A stretch of 64,000 bases of DNA, from positions 231,583-295,582 of the forward strand of contig JAFZSL010000051.1 of assembly GCA_017619375.1 (NCBI GenBank), read 5' to 3'. A program made the translations under genes and the position numbers. The notes under the pieces were generated by a model. The model ran no database searches. It had not been told where the DNA came from and saw nothing but the letters and a program-made list of their open reading frames with translations. The stretch is from Prevotella sp. Its GTDB lineage: Bacteria; Bacteroidota; Bacteroidia; Bacteroidales; Bacteroidaceae. Positions 40,852 through 50,641 of the stretch are shown piece by piece (position 1 is the first letter of the stretch; each line of letters opens with the position of its first letter).

Positions 40852-43800
40852 ATGAGAGATTTCGTACATCTGCACGTCCATACTTATTTTTCCATCCTTG
40901 ACGGACAGTCGAGCATCAACAAATTGGTTGACAAAGCCATCGCTGATGGCATGCGTGGAATGGCCATCACCGACCATGGAAACATGTTCGGCGTCAAGGA
41001 ATTGTTCAACTATTGCAACAAGGTCAACAAGAAGTTGAAAGAAGGAGGGAAACCTGAATTCAAACCCATTTTCGGTTGTGAAATGTATGTCGCAAGAAGA
41101 AAGAAAAGCGACAAAAGCAAAGACCATCACGACCAAGGAGGGTGGCACCTTATCGTTTTGGCCAAAAACTATAAAGGATACAAAAACCTCATCAAACTCG
41201 TCTCACGAGCATGGGTCGATGGTTTCTACATGAGGCCAAGGACCGACAGGGAAGACCTGGAGCGATACCACGAAGGGCTCATCGTTTGCTCTGCATGCAT
41301 AGCGGGAGAGGTTCCCGACAAAATCTTGAAAGGTGACATCGAAGGAGCCAGGGAGGCCATAGAATGGCACCAAAGGGTCTTTGGGGACGACTACTATCTC
41401 GAATTGCAAAGACATGAAGTGACAGACCCTTCCATCAGGGCCAACAGGGAAACGTTCCCCCTGCAACAGCAGGCCAACAAGGTGCTCATACAACTGGCAA
41501 GGGAGTATGGCATCAAACTCGTCTGCACCAATGATGCACATTTCGTCGACAAGGACAATGCCGAGGCACACGACCATTTGCTCTGCCTGTCCACGGGGAA
41601 AGACCTCGACGACCCAAACAGGATGCTGTATTCCAAGCAGGAGTGGTTCAAGACCAAGGAAGAGATGTACGAGGTGTTCTCTGACATTCCCGAGGCTTTG
41701 GACAACACCTGCGAAGTGCTGGACAAGGTGGAGACTTACTCCATCGACCATGCGCCCATCATGCCTTTCTTCCCCATTCCGGAAAGTTTCGGCACAGAGG
41801 ATGACATCAGGGCCAGGATGACCGACGAGGAACTCTTCCAAGAGTTCACACGTGACGAGAATGGAAACGAAATCATGTCGAGGGAAGAGGGCGAGAAGAA
41901 AATCAAGAAACTGGGTGGCATCGACAAGTTATACCGAATCAAGTTCGAGGCCGACTACCTGGCAAAACTCGCTTACGACGGAGCAAGAAAACTATACGGC
42001 GACCCTCTGCCCGAAGAGGTGAGGGAGCGAGTCAATTTCGAACTCCATGTCATGAAAACCATGGGATTCCCCGGATACTTCCTCATCGTGCAGGACTTCA
42101 TCAACGTGGCGAGAGACCAACTTGGCGTGATGGTGGGGCCGGGACGTGGCTCTGCTGCTGGCTCCGTCGTCGCATACTGCCTTGGCATCACCCGAATCGA
42201 CCCCATCAAATACGACCTCCTGTTTGAGAGATTCCTCAACCCCGACCGTATCTCCCTGCCTGATATCGATACCGATTTCGACGATGACGGCAGGGGAAGG
42301 GTGCTGGAATGGGTGGAGGACAAATACGGACACGACAAGGTGGCTCACATCATCACCTATGGAAGCATGGCCACCAAGAACTCCATCAAGGATGTCGCCA
42401 GGGTGGAGAAACTGCCTCTCGAGGAGAGCAACAGGTTGTGCAAGGCCATTCCCGACAGACTTGGCGAGGGAATCAAGATGAACCTCGACAACGCCATCAA
42501 GATTGTGAAGGAACTCAGGGAGGCGGAAGTGTCCATGGACACAAGGATGAGAAACACCATCAAATATGCACGAATGCTGGAAGGGACGGTGAGGAACACC
42601 GGCATACACGCCTGCGGCACCATCATCTGCAGAGACCCCATCAGCGACTGGGTGCCCGTGTCCACTGCTGAGGACAAGGCCGACCCGGGGCACAAGTTGC
42701 TGTGCACGCAATACGACGGACATGTCATCGAGGAAACCGGACTCATCAAGATGGACTTCCTCGGGCTAAAGACACTGTCCATCCTCAAGGAGGCCATAGA
42801 AAACATCAGACTCTCCACAGGAGATGTCGTCGACATCGACAACATTCCCATCGATGACGTCCTTACCTACAAGTTGTATTGCGAGGGAAGGACTGTCGGA
42901 ACGTTCCAGTTCGAATCCACAGGAATGCAGAAATATCTGAGGGAACTCCAGCCTTCCGTCTTCGAAGACCTCATCGCCATGAACGCTCTTTACAGGCCTG
43001 GCCCCATGGATTATATCCCGGAATTCATCGCCAGGAAGAAAGACCCCTCGAGAATCTCCTACGACATCCCCTGCATGGAGAAATACCTCAAAGACACCTA
43101 TGGCATCACGGTGTACCAGGAGCAGGTGATGCTTCTCTCCAGGCAACTCGCCAACTTCACCCGAGGACAGTCCGACACGCTCAGGAAGGCCATGGGAAAG
43201 AAGCAGATTGAGAAGATGAACGAGTTGGAGGAACTCTTCTATAAAGGTGGGACACAAAACGGTTACGACAAAAAAACGCTCAACAAGATCTGGGAGGATT
43301 GGAAGAAATTCGCTTCATATGCTTTCAACAAGAGCCATGCCACATGCTACTCATGGGTGGCCTATCAGACGGCTTTCCTCAAGGCGCACTATCCTGCTGA
43401 GTACATGGCTGCCGTGATGAGCCGAAACCTTGACAACATCACTGAAATCACCAAACTGATGGATGAGTGCAAGGCCATGGGCATTGAGACACTCGGACCT
43501 GATGTCAACGAGAGCCGGCATAAGTTCAGCGTCAACAAGAATGGAGCCATACGCTTCGGTCTCGCCGCCATCAAGGGCATGGGAGGTGCGGCCGCTGAGG
43601 CCATCATCTCCGAACGAGACCAAAACGGACCGTTCTCCGATGTCTTCGACCTTGTCAAGCGTGTCAATTTGTCTGCCGCGAACAGGAGAACGTTTGAAAG
43701 CCTCGTTCTTAGTGGCGGATTCGACAGTTTCGGAGTCGAGAGGGAGAGATATCTGGCGGCCAACAACAAAGGGGACGTCTTCCTTGACACACTTGTCAGG

Positions 43801-44550
43801 TTCGGGCAACTCTATCAGACGGAAAAGTCAAGGGCGCAGATGTCGCTCTTCGGTGACGACATGATGGAGGTTCCCAACCCGCCCATTCCTCAAGGGGAAT
43901 CATGGAGCAATATAGAGAAACTCAACAAGGAGCGCGACCTCGTGGGAATCTATCTCTCTGCTCACCCTCTTGACGAGTTTTCTGTCATACTCGACCAACT
44001 CTGCAATACGCAATGTGCGGAACTGGATGACAAGACGGCACTTGCAAAGAAAGAGAACATCATCTTCGGCGGGGTTGTCACCGCTGTAAGGTCGAGGTTC
44101 TCAAAGAACGGTTCACCTTGTGGCTTCGTCACCATCGAGGACTTCAACGGCTCGGGTGAATTGGCGCTCTTCGGCGAGGAATGGGGGAAATGGCGCTCCA
44201 TGTTCAACGAGGCTTGCACCGTGTATGTCACCGCCAAGGCAGTGCCAAGATTCAGAGGATCAACTGTGTATGACATCCGCATCGGTGACGTGCAATACAT
44301 GCAGACCGTCAAGGAAAATGCCATACAAAAACTCACCATCGTCATCAATACTGACCACGTGGACACTGCTGTCGTTAGCGACCTCATCGCTGCTATAGAT
44401 GCTTCTCCTGGAAACACATCGCTCTATGTGAGACTTCACGACGCTGAAGGAAACCTCATGCTTAGGAGCAAGACCAAAAAGGTGGAAGTGAAACATCAGT
44501 TGCTGCAGTTCATAGAACAGACAGAGGGCATGACCTATTTCGTCAACTGA
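40852..44550 (+). CDS. dnaE: DNA polymerase III alpha subunit
   Basis: With the ATG at 40852 the 1232-aa replicative polymerase starts MRDFVHLHVHTYFSILDG, the usual PHP-domain opening. Domains in order are PHP (about 1-280), the polymerase core with the catalytic Asp motif PDIDTDFDDDGRG, the thumb and fingers (RPGPMDYIPEFI), a helix-hairpin region and an OB-fold (IIFGGVVTAVRSRFSKNG). The gene is monocistronic or with trxA downstream, as in other Bacteroidales. Confidence 0.97.
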   Translation: MRDFVHLHVHTYFSILDGQSSINKLVDKAIADGMRGMAITDHGNMFGVKELFNYCNKVNKKLKEGGKPEFKPIFGCEMYVARRKKSDKSKDHHDQGGWHLIVLAKNYKGYKNLIKLVSRAWVDGFYMRPRTDREDLERYHEGLIVCSACIAGEVPDKILKGDIEGAREAIEWHQRVFGDDYYLELQRHEVTDPSIRANRETFPLQQQANKVLIQLAREYGIKLVCTNDAHFVDKDNAEAHDHLLCLSTGKDLDDPNRMLYSKQEWFKTKEEMYEVFSDIPEALDNTCEVLDKVETYSIDHAPIMPFFPIPESFGTEDDIRARMTDEELFQEFTRDENGNEIMSREEGEKKIKKLGGIDKLYRIKFEADYLAKLAYDGARKLYGDPLPEEVRERVNFELHVMKTMGFPGYFLIVQDFINVARDQLGVMVGPGRGSAAGSVVAYCLGITRIDPIKYDLLFERFLNPDRISLPDIDTDFDDDGRGRVLEWVEDKYGHDKVAHIITYGSMATKNSIKDVARVEKLPLEESNRLCKAIPDRLGEGIKMNLDNAIKIVKELREAEVSMDTRMRNTIKYARMLEGTVRNTGIHACGTIICRDPISDWVPVSTAEDKADPGHKLLCTQYDGHVIEETGLIKMDFLGLKTLSILKEAIENIRLSTGDVVDIDNIPIDDVLTYKLYCEGRTVGTFQFESTGMQKYLRELQPSVFEDLIAMNALYRPGPMDYIPEFIARKKDPSRISYDIPCMEKYLKDTYGITVYQEQVMLLSRQLANFTRGQSDTLRKAMGKKQIEKMNELEELFYKGGTQNGYDKKTLNKIWEDWKKFASYAFNKSHATCYSWVAYQTAFLKAHYPAEYMAAVMSRNLDNITEITKLMDECKAMGIETLGPDVNESRHKFSVNKNGAIRFGLAAIKGMGGAAAEAIISERDQNGPFSDVFDLVKRVNLSAANRRTFESLVLSGGFDSFGVERERYLAANNKGDVFLDTLVRFGQLYQTEKSRAQMSLFGDDMMEVPNPPIPQGESWSNIEKLNKERDLVGIYLSAHPLDEFSVILDQLCNTQCAELDDKTALAKKENIIFGGVVTAVRSRFSKNGSPCGFVTIEDFNGSGELALFGEEWGKWRSMFNEACTVYVTAKAVPRFRGSTVYDIRIGDVQYMQTVKENAIQKLTIVINTDHVDTAVVSDLIAAIDASPGNTSLYVRLHDAEGNLMLRSKTKKVEVKHQLLQFIEQTEGMTYFVN

Positions 44551-44616
44551 CAACAATGTGGCACGATGTTTGTTAAGTTTTTATAAAGAATTATTCATCA
44601 ACAACAAGATAGAAAA

Positions 44617-44934
44617 ATGGAAGTAACAATCACAAATGAGAATTTCGAGTCCTACCTCAATGGCGACCTGCCACTCGTAGTAGACCTTTGGGCCACCTGG
44701 TGTGCGCCTTGCAAGGCCATCGCGCCCGTCATTTCACAACTCGCTGAGCAATATGAAGGAAAACTCATTGTCGGTAAATGCGACGTTGAGGAGAACGATG
44801 ACGTAGCGTTCAGATACAAGGTGTCGGGAGTGCCGACTTTCCTCTTCTTCAAGGGTGGTGAACTCGTCGATAGGTTGACAGGGGCCAACAGAGCCGAACT
44901 TGTAAAAAAAATGGAAGCATTGGCAAGCCTCTGA
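44617..44934 (+). CDS. trxA: thioredoxin
   Basis: The 105-aa protein has a single thioredoxin fold. The active site is WCAPCK, in the stretch WATWCAPCKAIAPV. The usual site is WCGPC, so Ala replaces Gly between the cysteines. The cis-Pro of GVPTFLFF is present, as is FKGGELVDRLTGA. It is cytoplasmic with no signal peptide. It follows dnaE by 66 bp and ends at a terminator. It should reduce protein disulfides. Confidence 0.93.
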   Translation: MEVTITNENFESYLNGDLPLVVDLWATWCAPCKAIAPVISQLAEQYEGKLIVGKCDVEENDDVAFRYKVSGVPTFLFFKGGELVDRLTGANRAELVKKMEALASL

Positions 44935-44958
44935 AATAGTGTTATACGCAAAGGGTTG

Positions 44959-44997
44959 AATCGGAGTAATCGGAGTGGTCTGATTACTCCGATTTTT
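44959..44997 (+). terminator. terminator after trxA
   Basis: A 13-bp perfect stem (AATCGGAGTAATC at 44959-44971 with GATTACTCCGATT at 44982-44994) and T run. The loop is GGAGTGGTCT. Confidence 0.8.
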
Positions 44998-45208
44998 CGA
45001 TTATTACGATTCCTTCAATTTTCCGATTATTCCAATTCCTCCGATAATCCTCCGTCCTTCTCCATAAGCGCGGTTTGCCGTCGCTCTTGACAAGCCTTTC
45101 TGCTCCTTCTCTCTCCATTTTCCATCGTCTTTTGGTCAAATTGGTGAATTTTCTCACACTCTGTAAAAAAAGTAAACCTCTTTTCTTACTCGCTTGTCGA
45201 AATTTTCG

Positions 45209-45217
45209 TAACTTTGC
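45209..45217 (+). promoter_or_regulatory. -7 box of the GH95 gene (TAACTTTGC)
   Basis: A perfect TAACTTTGC with the preceding TTACTCGCTTGTCGAAATTT, which recalls the fabD and 3569 promoter-like repeat. It lies 25 nt before the ATG. Confidence 0.65.
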
Positions 45218-45242
45218 AGCCATTATAACAAAAACAATCATC

Positions 45243-47717
45243 ATGAGAAGAACCAAACTCGCCATGGCCGTGACGCTCTGCCTGTTGATGGCGGCGGCTG
45301 CCCATGCACAAATCATCAAGAACAAGGAAGTCAGGGCGCTTACTTACAGCAGGCCTGCGTCGTGCTGGCTGGAGGCACTACCCATAGGCAACTCTCATCT
45401 GGGAGCAATGGTGTATGGAGACCCCAACCACGAGCAAATACAAATCAACGAGGAGACCTTCTGGTCTGGCTCGCCGCATGACAACAACAGCGAAGAGGCC
45501 AGGCAATATCTCCAGCAGGTGAGAGAACTCATCTTCAACGGCAACGAGGAAGAGGCGGCCAAACTCATCGACCAGCATTTCATCAAAGGTCCACACGGAA
45601 TGAAATACCTCCCCGTGGGAACTGTCACCATCGACTTCGACCAACAGCAGAACGTCTACAAATATCACAGAAACCTCATTCTGGATAATGCCACTGCCAA
45701 TGTGACGTACAAGAAAAAGGATGTCACTTTCAAACGTACCACCTTCGCTTCCATGGATGGGAACGTCATCGTTGTCAGACTCACTGCAGACAAAAAACAG
45801 GCGCTGTCGTTCAAAGTGGCTCATCAAAGTGAACTCAATTCCAAGCACACCATCGATGGACATTGCATCACGGCGGTTGTCGACGGCGTGGACCATGAGG
45901 GCATAAAGGCCGGATTGAAGGCGGAATGTAGAATCCAGGTGGTGAGCGATGGAAAAATGGAGGATGGGTTCCACGACGTGCATGTCATGGGGGCTACCAC
46001 TGCCACCATTTACATTACTGCGGCCACCAACTATGTCAACTACCACGATGTCAGCGGCAATCCCTCGGAGAAGAACAAGCAAGCCCTGGCAGAGGCCTTG
46101 GCAAAGCCATACGACAAACTGTTCGATGCTCATGTCAAGAAGTTCTCCAGCCAATTCCAACGCGTGAAACTCGAACTCGACAAATCGCCTATGTCGTCCG
46201 CCAACACCGACAAGAGACTCGAGGAGTTCGAGGGTGGAAAAGACATGGACCTCGTCGCACTTATGTTCCAGTATGGAAGATACCTCCTCATTTGCTCTTC
46301 GCAACCTGGAGGACAACCGGCCAACCTCCAAGGCATTTGGAACAACAAGGTGGATGCGCCTTGGGACAGCAAGTACACCATCAACATCAACGCGGAGATG
46401 AACTACTGGATTTCTGATGTGGGCAACATCGCTGAGACCCAGGAGCCTCTCTTTGACATGATACGTGACTTGAGCGTCACTGGTGCTAAAACGGCACAAC
46501 AGATGTATGGATGTGGGGGATGGCTCGCACATCACAACACAGACCTTTGGCGCATCGCAGGGCCCGTGGACGGCGCTTCATGGGGCATGTTCCCCAATGG
46601 CGGTGCATGGCTTGCCACACACCTTTGGCAGCACTACCTCTTCTCTGGTGACAAGGAGTTCCTCAGAAAGTGGTATCCGGTCATCAAGGGAACGGCAGAC
46701 TTCTATCTCGACTACCTGCAAAAACATCCAAAATATGGATACCTCGTGGCGGTGCCGTCGGTTTCACCGGAGCATGGCCCCATGGGGAAGAGGACACCGG
46801 TGACTGCCGGATGCACCATGGACAACCAAATCGTCTTCGACGCTTTGACCAACACGTTGCAAGCTGCCAAGGTCTTGGGAGAGGACGTGGCCTACCAACA
46901 AAGACTTAAAGCCACCATCGATCAACTGCCTCCCATGCAAATAGGTAAATATGGACAGTTGCAGGAGTGGTTGCAGGATGGAGACAATCCAAGAGACCAG
47001 CACAGGCATATCTCACACCTCTATGGACTCTATCCTTCAAACCAAATATCACCCTTCACACACCAAGACCTTTTCACGGCGGCAGCAAACACCCTCAACC
47101 AAAGAGGCGACATGGCCACGGGATGGAGTTTGGGATGGAAAATCAATTTCTGGGCACGCATGCTGGATGGAGACCATGCTTTCCGCATCATCTCGAATAT
47201 GTTGCACATGCTTCCAGATGACAGTCAAGCAAGACAATTCCCCAACGGAAGGACATACCCCAACCTCTTCGACGCGCATCCGCCATTCCAAATCGATGGC
47301 AATTTCGGATGTGCTGCCGGCATCGCCGAGATGCTGTTGCAAAGTCACGACGGCGCTGTTCACCTGCTGCCGGCCCTGCCATCGGCATGGAAGAATGGCA
47401 AAGTGGAGGGACTTTGTGCAAGAGGTGGATTCGAGGTCAACATCCAATGGGCTGACGGAGATATGACACAGGCGTCAATCAAATCGAAGATTGGTGGGAC
47501 GCTGCGCCTGCGCTCCTATGTGCCACTGAAAGGAAAGGGACTCGTCGAGGCCAAAGGCGCTTGCGACAACCCCCTCCTGGCAACTGCCGACGTGAAAAAC
47601 CCACTAAGGTCTGAAGAACTCAAGGAGTTCTCTCTCCTGCCGGTGAGAAAAGTCTATGAATACGACGTGCAGACAAAGCCCGGACAAGTGGTCAAAGTAA
47701 CTCCGATAGGGGAATGA
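45243..47717 (+). CDS. GH95 alpha-L-fucosidase, secreted
   Basis: The ATG at 45243 opens a signal peptide ([23 protein letters not shown]); an upstream in-frame start lies before the promoter. The 824-aa protein has the GH95 layout: N-terminal beta domain ([16 protein letters not shown] ... [11 protein letters not shown]), an (alpha/alpha)6 barrel, and a C-terminal beta domain. By comparison with the Bifidobacterium enzyme, N381 and N383 ([11 protein letters not shown]), E575 (QEW) and D685 (QIDGNFG) are the catalytic residues. It should release alpha-1,2-linked fucose (or in some members galactose) from host or plant glycans. It is monocistronic with a strong terminator. Confidence 0.94.
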   Translation: MRRTKLAMAVTLCLLMAAAAHAQIIKNKEVRALTYSRPASCWLEALPIGNSHLGAMVYGDPNHEQIQINEETFWSGSPHDNNSEEARQYLQQVRELIFNGNEEEAAKLIDQHFIKGPHGMKYLPVGTVTIDFDQQQNVYKYHRNLILDNATANVTYKKKDVTFKRTTFASMDGNVIVVRLTADKKQALSFKVAHQSELNSKHTIDGHCITAVVDGVDHEGIKAGLKAECRIQVVSDGKMEDGFHDVHVMGATTATIYITAATNYVNYHDVSGNPSEKNKQALAEALAKPYDKLFDAHVKKFSSQFQRVKLELDKSPMSSANTDKRLEEFEGGKDMDLVALMFQYGRYLLICSSQPGGQPANLQGIWNNKVDAPWDSKYTININAEMNYWISDVGNIAETQEPLFDMIRDLSVTGAKTAQQMYGCGGWLAHHNTDLWRIAGPVDGASWGMFPNGGAWLATHLWQHYLFSGDKEFLRKWYPVIKGTADFYLDYLQKHPKYGYLVAVPSVSPEHGPMGKRTPVTAGCTMDNQIVFDALTNTLQAAKVLGEDVAYQQRLKATIDQLPPMQIGKYGQLQEWLQDGDNPRDQHRHISHLYGLYPSNQISPFTHQDLFTAAANTLNQRGDMATGWSLGWKINFWARMLDGDHAFRIISNMLHMLPDDSQARQFPNGRTYPNLFDAHPPFQIDGNFGCAAGIAEMLLQSHDGAVHLLPALPSAWKNGKVEGLCARGGFEVNIQWADGDMTQASIKSKIGGTLRLRSYVPLKGKGLVEAKGACDNPLLATADVKNPLRSEELKEFSLLPVRKVYEYDVQTKPGQVVKVTPIGE

Positions 47718-47719
47718 AA

Positions 47720-47755
47720 AAAAGGAAGTCCTAAAAACCTGGGACTTCCTTTTTT
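47720..47755 (+). terminator. terminator after the GH95 gene
   Basis: GGAAGTCC (47724-47731) pairs with GGACTTCC (47742-47749); A run before, six T after. Confidence 0.8.
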
Positions 47756-47806
47756 CCTAAAACAACCTAGGACTTCCTTTTTTCCTAAAACAACCTAGGA
47801 CTACCT
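47742..47806. repeat. direct repeat of the terminator's right arm
   Basis: ACTTCCTTTTTTCCTAAAAC followed by AACCTAGG is present twice (47744-47771 and 47771-47798, 27-bp period). A third partial copy (GGACTACC) follows. It lies between the GH95 and MBL genes, which are convergent. Confidence 0.7.
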
Positions 47807-47832
47807 ATATCTTCCTATATCTTCCTATAATC

Positions 47833-48585
47833 TTATTGGAAATTCCTGATGCGGACTTCCATGCCGCTGCCCTCCATCGCCGATTCCATTGCCTCGGGGG
47901 CGGTGTCGCCGTAATGATAGGGGTATAGTACACGAGGTTTCACCATGTCGGCGGCACGGCGCAATTGTTCGGGAGTCATGGTGTAGGGTTGGTTGCAAGG
48001 GAGGAATGCCACATCGATGTCCTTCACCATGCTCATCTCCTCGATGTCCTCGGTGTCGCCGGCGATATAGACTCGCAAACCATCGGCTTCGAGAATGAAT
48101 CCATTGTCGCGACCTTTCGGATGGAACTGGGTATGCCCCTCCGTGATGTTGTAGGCGGGTACGGCATACAGCATCAGGTCGTCGGCAAGGCGCAACGTGT
48201 CGCCGTTGGCCATCACCTCGCAATCGCCAAGTTGCTGGGCGGTAATGGAATTGGTGACTATCACCGTGCCTTCTTTCGAGAGGGCGGAGACGGCTTTCCC
48301 GTCAAAATGGTCGTAGTGGTCATGGGTGATGAGGATGTAGTCGGCTTTTGCCCATTGGCTGTAGTCAGTCACAGGTTCGGCGCCTTCAGTAACAGGATCC
48401 ACCTGGATGATGCGGCCGTCGAAACAGAGTTCCATACTCGCGTGTTTGATGGGGGTCACCTTCAGGGTCTTCCCGCTTTTGGTCTTGAATGTATCCATGT
48501 CGTTTGTGTTTTTTTCGCTGGTAGATACGTTGCATGCCATGAGGAGGCAGGCAGCGAGTGCCAGCAGATGGGTATGAGGTTTCAT
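47833..48585 (-). CDS. MBL-fold lipoprotein (UlaG/COG2220-like metal hydrolase)
   Basis: The ATG at 48583-48585 gives 250 aa with a lipoprotein signal ending LLMAC (Cys18). It overlaps the stop of the AGCS gene by 4 nt (ATGA), so the two are translationally coupled. The metal site is HDHYDHFDG, with later ligands in YIAGDTED and YPYHYGD. The family (COG2220) includes phosphodiesterases and lactonases, but this one's substrate is unknown. An upstream extension in the same frame lies inside the symporter gene and is rejected. Confidence 0.87.
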   Translation of the reverse strand: MKPHTHLLALAACLLMACNVSTSEKNTNDMDTFKTKSGKTLKVTPIKHASMELCFDGRIIQVDPVTEGAEPVTDYSQWAKADYILITHDHYDHFDGKAVSALSKEGTVIVTNSITAQQLGDCEVMANGDTLRLADDLMLYAVPAYNITEGHTQFHPKGRDNGFILEADGLRVYIAGDTEDIEEMSMVKDIDVAFLPCNQPYTMTPEQLRRAADMVKPRVLYPYHYGDTAPEAMESAMEGSGMEVRIRNFQ

Positions 48586-50000
48586 TGTCGTTTGTTTTTG
48601 TTGCTCGGAGAAAGGGTGGCTGTGGAGTCCAATTCTAACAACTCTTCGTCGTTCATCTCTTCGTCCAGATGGTCGTTCCACAGGTAATGATTGGTCTCTT
48701 TTACAAGAATCTTGCTGAGGAAGATCAGGGAAAGGAGGTTGGGGATTGCCATCAGAGCGTTGAAGCAGTCGGCAATGTTCCATACGATGGAGAGGCTGAT
48801 GACACTGCCTGCAAAGACGGCGATGATGTAGGCCACACGATAGGGGACGGTCATTCGCTTGCCTCCAAGGTATTCTATGCCGCGCTCTCCATAGTAGCAC
48901 CAGCCGAGGATGGTGCTGAAGGCGAAGGTGAATTGGCCGATGTTGAGCAACGGGGCTCCGACATACGGGATTTTTGAGAAAGCAGCCTTCGTCAGTGTCG
49001 CTCCGTCTGTGTAACTGATGTCGGGGTGGGCAAGGGCGCTGCTCACTATCACCAAGCCGGTGAGGGCGCAAATCACAACCGTGTCCCAGAATGTGCCGGA
49101 ACTTGACACCAAGGCCTGGCGCACGGGATTGCGCGTTTGGGCTGCTGCGGCAACGATGGGAGCCGAACCCATGCCTGACTCGTTTGAGAACAAACCACGG
49201 GAGATGCCGTAGCGAGCCACTATCATGATGCTGCCTCCCACAAAGCCGCCACCTGCGGCCTCGGGATTGAAGGCCGACTCAACGATGACCTTTAGCGCAG
49301 GCCAAAGGAAAGAGTGGTTGGCACCAAGAATGTAGATGCAGCCCACCACGTAGAAGATGGCCATGAAGGGGACGAACGCCGTACAGACCCGTGCGATGCT
49401 CTTCACACCGCCGAGAATCACGGCTGCTGTGAGGACGCATACGAGGGCGCCGATGATGTAGGGTGAGATGTGAAACGTCTCATTCGTCAGCGTGGAGATG
49501 GCGTTTGCTTGGACGGTGCAGCCGATGCCGAAAGAGGCCAACGTGCAGAACAGGGCGAACAACATGCCCATCCATTTCCAACCCAAGCCACGCTCCAGTG
49601 CATACATCGGACCTCCAAGCATCTGCCCGTTGGATGTCTTCACACGATATTTGATGGCTAACAGCCCCTCCGCATATTTCGTGGAAATGCCGAAGACACC
49701 GGTCAGCCAGCACCAGAACACCGCTCCGGGACCACCAAGGGCTATCGCGATTCCCACACCCACGATGTTGCCTGTGCCTATCGTTGCAGCAAGTGCGGTG
49801 GCCAAGGCTCCAAACTGGGACACGTCGCCAGTGGCGTCCTTGTCCTTGGATAGGGAGAGTTTGATGGCTTTGAAGATTTTCCGTTGAGGAAACTTGAGAA
49901 TGAAGGTGAGATAGAGGTGTGTGCCAAGAAGTAGGATGATCATGGGCCACCCCCAAAGTACATTGTTGATGCTGCTGATGATGTCGTTGAAGATATCCAT
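48582..50000 (-). CDS. alanine/glycine:cation symporter (AGCS family)
   Basis: The 472-aa inner-membrane protein has about 11 helices and the AGCS signatures: IGTGNIVGVGIAIALGGPGA near residue 95 and GSAPIVAAAAQTRNPVRQA near 280. It imports alanine or glycine with Na+ or H+. Its stop overlaps the start of the MBL lipoprotein. It lies 19 nt after the first DUF4230 gene's stop, on the same strand. Confidence 0.93.
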   Translation of the reverse strand: MDIFNDIISSINNVLWGWPMIILLLGTHLYLTFILKFPQRKIFKAIKLSLSKDKDATGDVSQFGALATALAATIGTGNIVGVGIAIALGGPGAVFWCWLTGVFGISTKYAEGLLAIKYRVKTSNGQMLGGPMYALERGLGWKWMGMLFALFCTLASFGIGCTVQANAISTLTNETFHISPYIIGALVCVLTAAVILGGVKSIARVCTAFVPFMAIFYVVGCIYILGANHSFLWPALKVIVESAFNPEAAGGGFVGGSIMIVARYGISRGLFSNESGMGSAPIVAAAAQTRNPVRQALVSSSGTFWDTVVICALTGLVIVSSALAHPDISYTDGATLTKAAFSKIPYVGAPLLNIGQFTFAFSTILGWCYYGERGIEYLGGKRMTVPYRVAYIIAVFAGSVISLSIVWNIADCFNALMAIPNLLSLIFLSKILVKETNHYLWNDHLDEEMNDEELLELDSTATLSPSNKNKRQ

Positions 50001-50019
50001 ATTTTAAAGAACGAATCTG

Positions 50020-50634
50020 TTAGAAATGAACAATCACGTGGTCGTAGCCAAGTGTGTTGAAAAGAAGGGTCACTTCGTCGATGGCGTTCTGTTGGGCCAA
50101 TTGGATGTTCGATTCAGTCATGCATCGGCGGAGCATTTGGCGCTTGGCCTTCTCATAGAGTGCCGTGCGGACCGAACTGTCCCACGTGCCTACCTCATGG
50201 AAGGACTTTGTTCGGGTTTCATCGATGAAGTCTTTGTCGAGCAAACGGATGGGGGGGAGAAGGACATCCAGCGTGTCGCCAATGAGACGGACGGACTCTG
50301 AGGGCATGTTGTCCATGTTGATGCCCAGACGCAATGTGCCATAATAAATGCGGGTGAGTTGCTTGTCGCTGGCCAACAGGCGGCTTGATGTGGTGTCGAC
50401 AAGTTCTTCGTCGGTCACCGTGAGAAATTCCCATTCGCCGATGTCGCGAACTGACTCCAATTGGGTTTGAGTGGAGTCGGAAACGATGCCATCATTGTCT
50501 GGGGCGATGGTTGCTTCGTTGCGAGTGCCTTGGGTGATGGCGAACACCAGCATCGTCACGAGCGTCACCAGGGTGGCGACGGTGAGGAAGAGACGGGCCA
50601 ATTGGTTCTCTTTCAGTGGTTTTTTTTGTTCCAT
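50020..50634 (-). CDS. DUF4230 protein (paralogue 1), membrane-anchored
   Basis: A 204-aa protein with one N-terminal helix (ARLFLTVATLVTLVTMLVFA). The body has the DUF4230 pattern: LESVRDIGEWEFLTVTDEEL, then RIYYGTLRLGINM, LPPIRLLD and RTALYEKAKRQMLRR. DUF4230 proteins occur in many bacteria; function is unknown. It follows the second DUF4230 gene by 7 nt and precedes the AGCS gene by 19 nt. Confidence 0.82.
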   Translation of the reverse strand: MEQKKPLKENQLARLFLTVATLVTLVTMLVFAITQGTRNEATIAPDNDGIVSDSTQTQLESVRDIGEWEFLTVTDEELVDTTSSRLLASDKQLTRIYYGTLRLGINMDNMPSESVRLIGDTLDVLLPPIRLLDKDFIDETRTKSFHEVGTWDSSVRTALYEKAKRQMLRRCMTESNIQLAQQNAIDEVTLLFNTLGYDHVIVHF

Positions 50635-50641
50635 TGTGGGA

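Larger units (their letters stand above)
44935..45242. other. 308-bp non-coding region: trxA terminator, GATTA-type repeats and GH95 promoter
   Basis: It holds the terminator at 44959-44997, then loose CGATTATT/CCGATAATCC copies (44995-45055), and the promoter at 45209. In between is a stretch (45056-45180) in which I see no gene on either strand. Confidence 0.6.

Noticed and set aside
48586-49071. N-terminal extension of the MBL protein inside the symporter gene
   Set aside because: The ATG at 48585 opens a good lipoprotein signal and overlaps the symporter stop as ATGA.
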